From: Bacillota bacterium
GTDB taxonomy: Bacteria > Bacillota > Clostridia > Clostridiales > Clostridiaceae
Reading direction: 5' to 3'
NCBI GenBank assembly: GCA_023435985.1
Contig: JAEZKY010000331.1
Span: 1-64,000 of the forward strand
Length of the DNA stretch: 64,000 bases
The notes under the pieces are model-generated. The model saw only the letters and a program-made list of their open reading frames with translations, had not been told where the DNA came from and did no database searches. Of the stretch, positions 63,252 to 64,000 are shown in pieces (position 1 is the first letter of the stretch; the number at the start of each line of letters is the position of its first letter). The position numbers were made by a program, and so were the translations under genes.

Positions 63252-64000
63252 ATGGATATGGAATTAAACAATAAAACAGCTTTAGTTACGGGATCAACAA
63301 AAGGGATAGGTAAAGCAATTGCTATGGAATTTGCTAAGGAAGGTGTTAATGTACTAATTAATGGACGAAATTATGAAGAAGTAGAACAGATTGTAAATGA
63401 AATTAAATCAAGATTTCCATCTACTTCTCCTCAAAATGCTACAGCAGATATTGTGAATATTAAAAAAAGAGAAGCTTTATTTGAGAAATATCCTGACATT
63501 GATATCTTAGTTAATAATATGGGTATCTATGGAATTATGGAATACAATGATGTTGAAGATGAAATTTGGGAAAAATACTTTAAAACTAATGTTCTTGCTG
63601 CAAATGGATTATGTAAATTTTATTTACCTAAAATGTTAAAAAATAATTATGGTCGCATTATTTTTATTGCAAGTGAAGAAGCAATTATGCCTTCTGGACA
63701 AATGCCACAATATTGCATGACAAAATCAATGTTATTATCATTATCAAAAAGTTTATCTAAATTAACAATAGGAAAAGAAGTTACAGTTAATACAATTATG
63801 CCAGGGCCAACACTTTCTGAAAATGTATATGAAATAGTTGATGGTGTATATTCTGACAAAAATATGACATTTGAAGAAAAGGAGAAAAAATTTATGGCTG
63901 CAAATTTACCTCAATCTGAAATACAGCGTTTTATTAGACCAAGTGAAATAGGTAGATTAACTACATTTGTGTGCAGCCCTTATGCAGGGGCATTTAAAGG
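63252..64000 (+). CDS. SDR-family oxidoreductase (3' end outside window)
   Basis: About 249 codons are visible, open to the window end. VTGSTKGIGKAIAMEFAKEG is the NAD(P) loop, NNMGIYGIMEY the NNAG counterpart, FIASEEAIMPSG holds the catalytic Ser and QYCMTKSM the Tyr-Lys pair. The protein is a classical SDR; the substrate is unknown. AAGGAG at 63236-63241 precedes the ATG at 63252. The gene follows an AraC regulator that probably controls it. Confidence 0.88.
   Translation, partial: MDMELNNKTALVTGSTKGIGKAIAMEFAKEGVNVLINGRNYEEVEQIVNEIKSRFPSTSPQNATADIVNIKKREALFEKYPDIDILVNNMGIYGIMEYNDVEDEIWEKYFKTNVLAANGLCKFYLPKMLKNNYGRIIFIASEEAIMPSGQMPQYCMTKSMLLSLSKSLSKLTIGKEVTVNTIMPGPTLSENVYEIVDGVYSDKNMTFEEKEKKFMAANLPQSEIQRFIRPSEIGRLTTFVCSPYAGAFK

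Noticed and set aside
1..64000. CRISPR arrays or complete insertion sequences
   Set aside because: No regularly spaced direct repeats of 25-40 bp and no transposase genes were seen in the window.

Overview
The window is AT-rich, has strong GGAGG-type ribosome binding sites and carries sigma-54 mannose-class PTS genes, an FMN riboswitch-ribU unit, a flavodiiron protein with rubredoxin, and a Spo0E-like fragment. This points to a Firmicute of Clostridium sensu stricto, most like the saccharolytic, solvent-forming C. beijerinckii group. The placement is an inference from gene content and base composition; no database was searched.

Bases 1-18.8 kb are mainly a plant-polysaccharide (rhamnogalacturonan / L-rhamnose) region. 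A partial transketolase is followed by a DUF4867 protein, an L-fucose-isomerase-like protein, rhamnulokinase, L-rhamnose isomerase, a chemoreceptor paired with a sugar-binding lipoprotein, a cytoplasmic GH105 unsaturated rhamnogalacturonyl hydrolase, a TIM-barrel isomerase, a GPH-type sugar symporter, L-rhamnose mutarotase, a DeoR regulator, rhamnulose-1-phosphate aldolase and lactaldehyde reductase. Together they form a full route from cytoplasmic rhamnose to dihydroxyacetone phosphate and 1,2-propanediol, and GH105 supplies rhamnose from imported pectin fragments. Bases 19-27 kb hold an ABC transporter with its TetR regulator, a tripartite HlyD/HlyD/DHA2 efflux set, a flavodoxin-fold reductase divergent from an MmyB-type regulator, and a GNAT acetyltransferase.

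Bases 27.4-34 kb hold a LevR-type sigma-54 activator and a complete EIIA-EIIB-EIIC-EIID mannose-family PTS. GG-N10-GC promoters lie before both the PTS and the activator gene. Then come a headless DeoR paralogue, a full DeoR, a Cof-type HAD phosphatase and a uronate catabolic cluster (KduD, IclR/KdgR-like regulator, DhuD-like and DhuI-like enzymes, KDG kinase, KDPG aldolase). This cluster would use the unsaturated uronate released by GH105, so the two sugar regions act on two halves of the same pectin fragments.

Bases 42-53.7 kb hold a two-component/ABC unit of bacitracin-sensing type, an ABC-class ATPase, hemerythrin, the FMN riboswitch with RibU, flavodiiron protein plus rubredoxin, a DeoR regulator, and a minus-strand tsaE-tsaB-rimI operon. 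Bases 54-64 kb are more accessory: a ZnuA-like protein lacking metal ligands, a phage replisome-organizer-domain protein, tRNA-Trp, an RRNPP-type regulator with a short secreted pro-peptide and a decayed second pro-peptide copy, a HipA-like kinase with a DUF3037 partner, and an AraC regulator before a truncated SDR gene.

The most notable observations are the peptide quorum-sensing locus with its decayed duplicate, a dispersed hairpin repeat family (18.76, 30.9 and 44.9 kb), the shared 31-bp box around the uronate regulator, the second sigma-54 promoter before the activator gene, and the headless DeoR.
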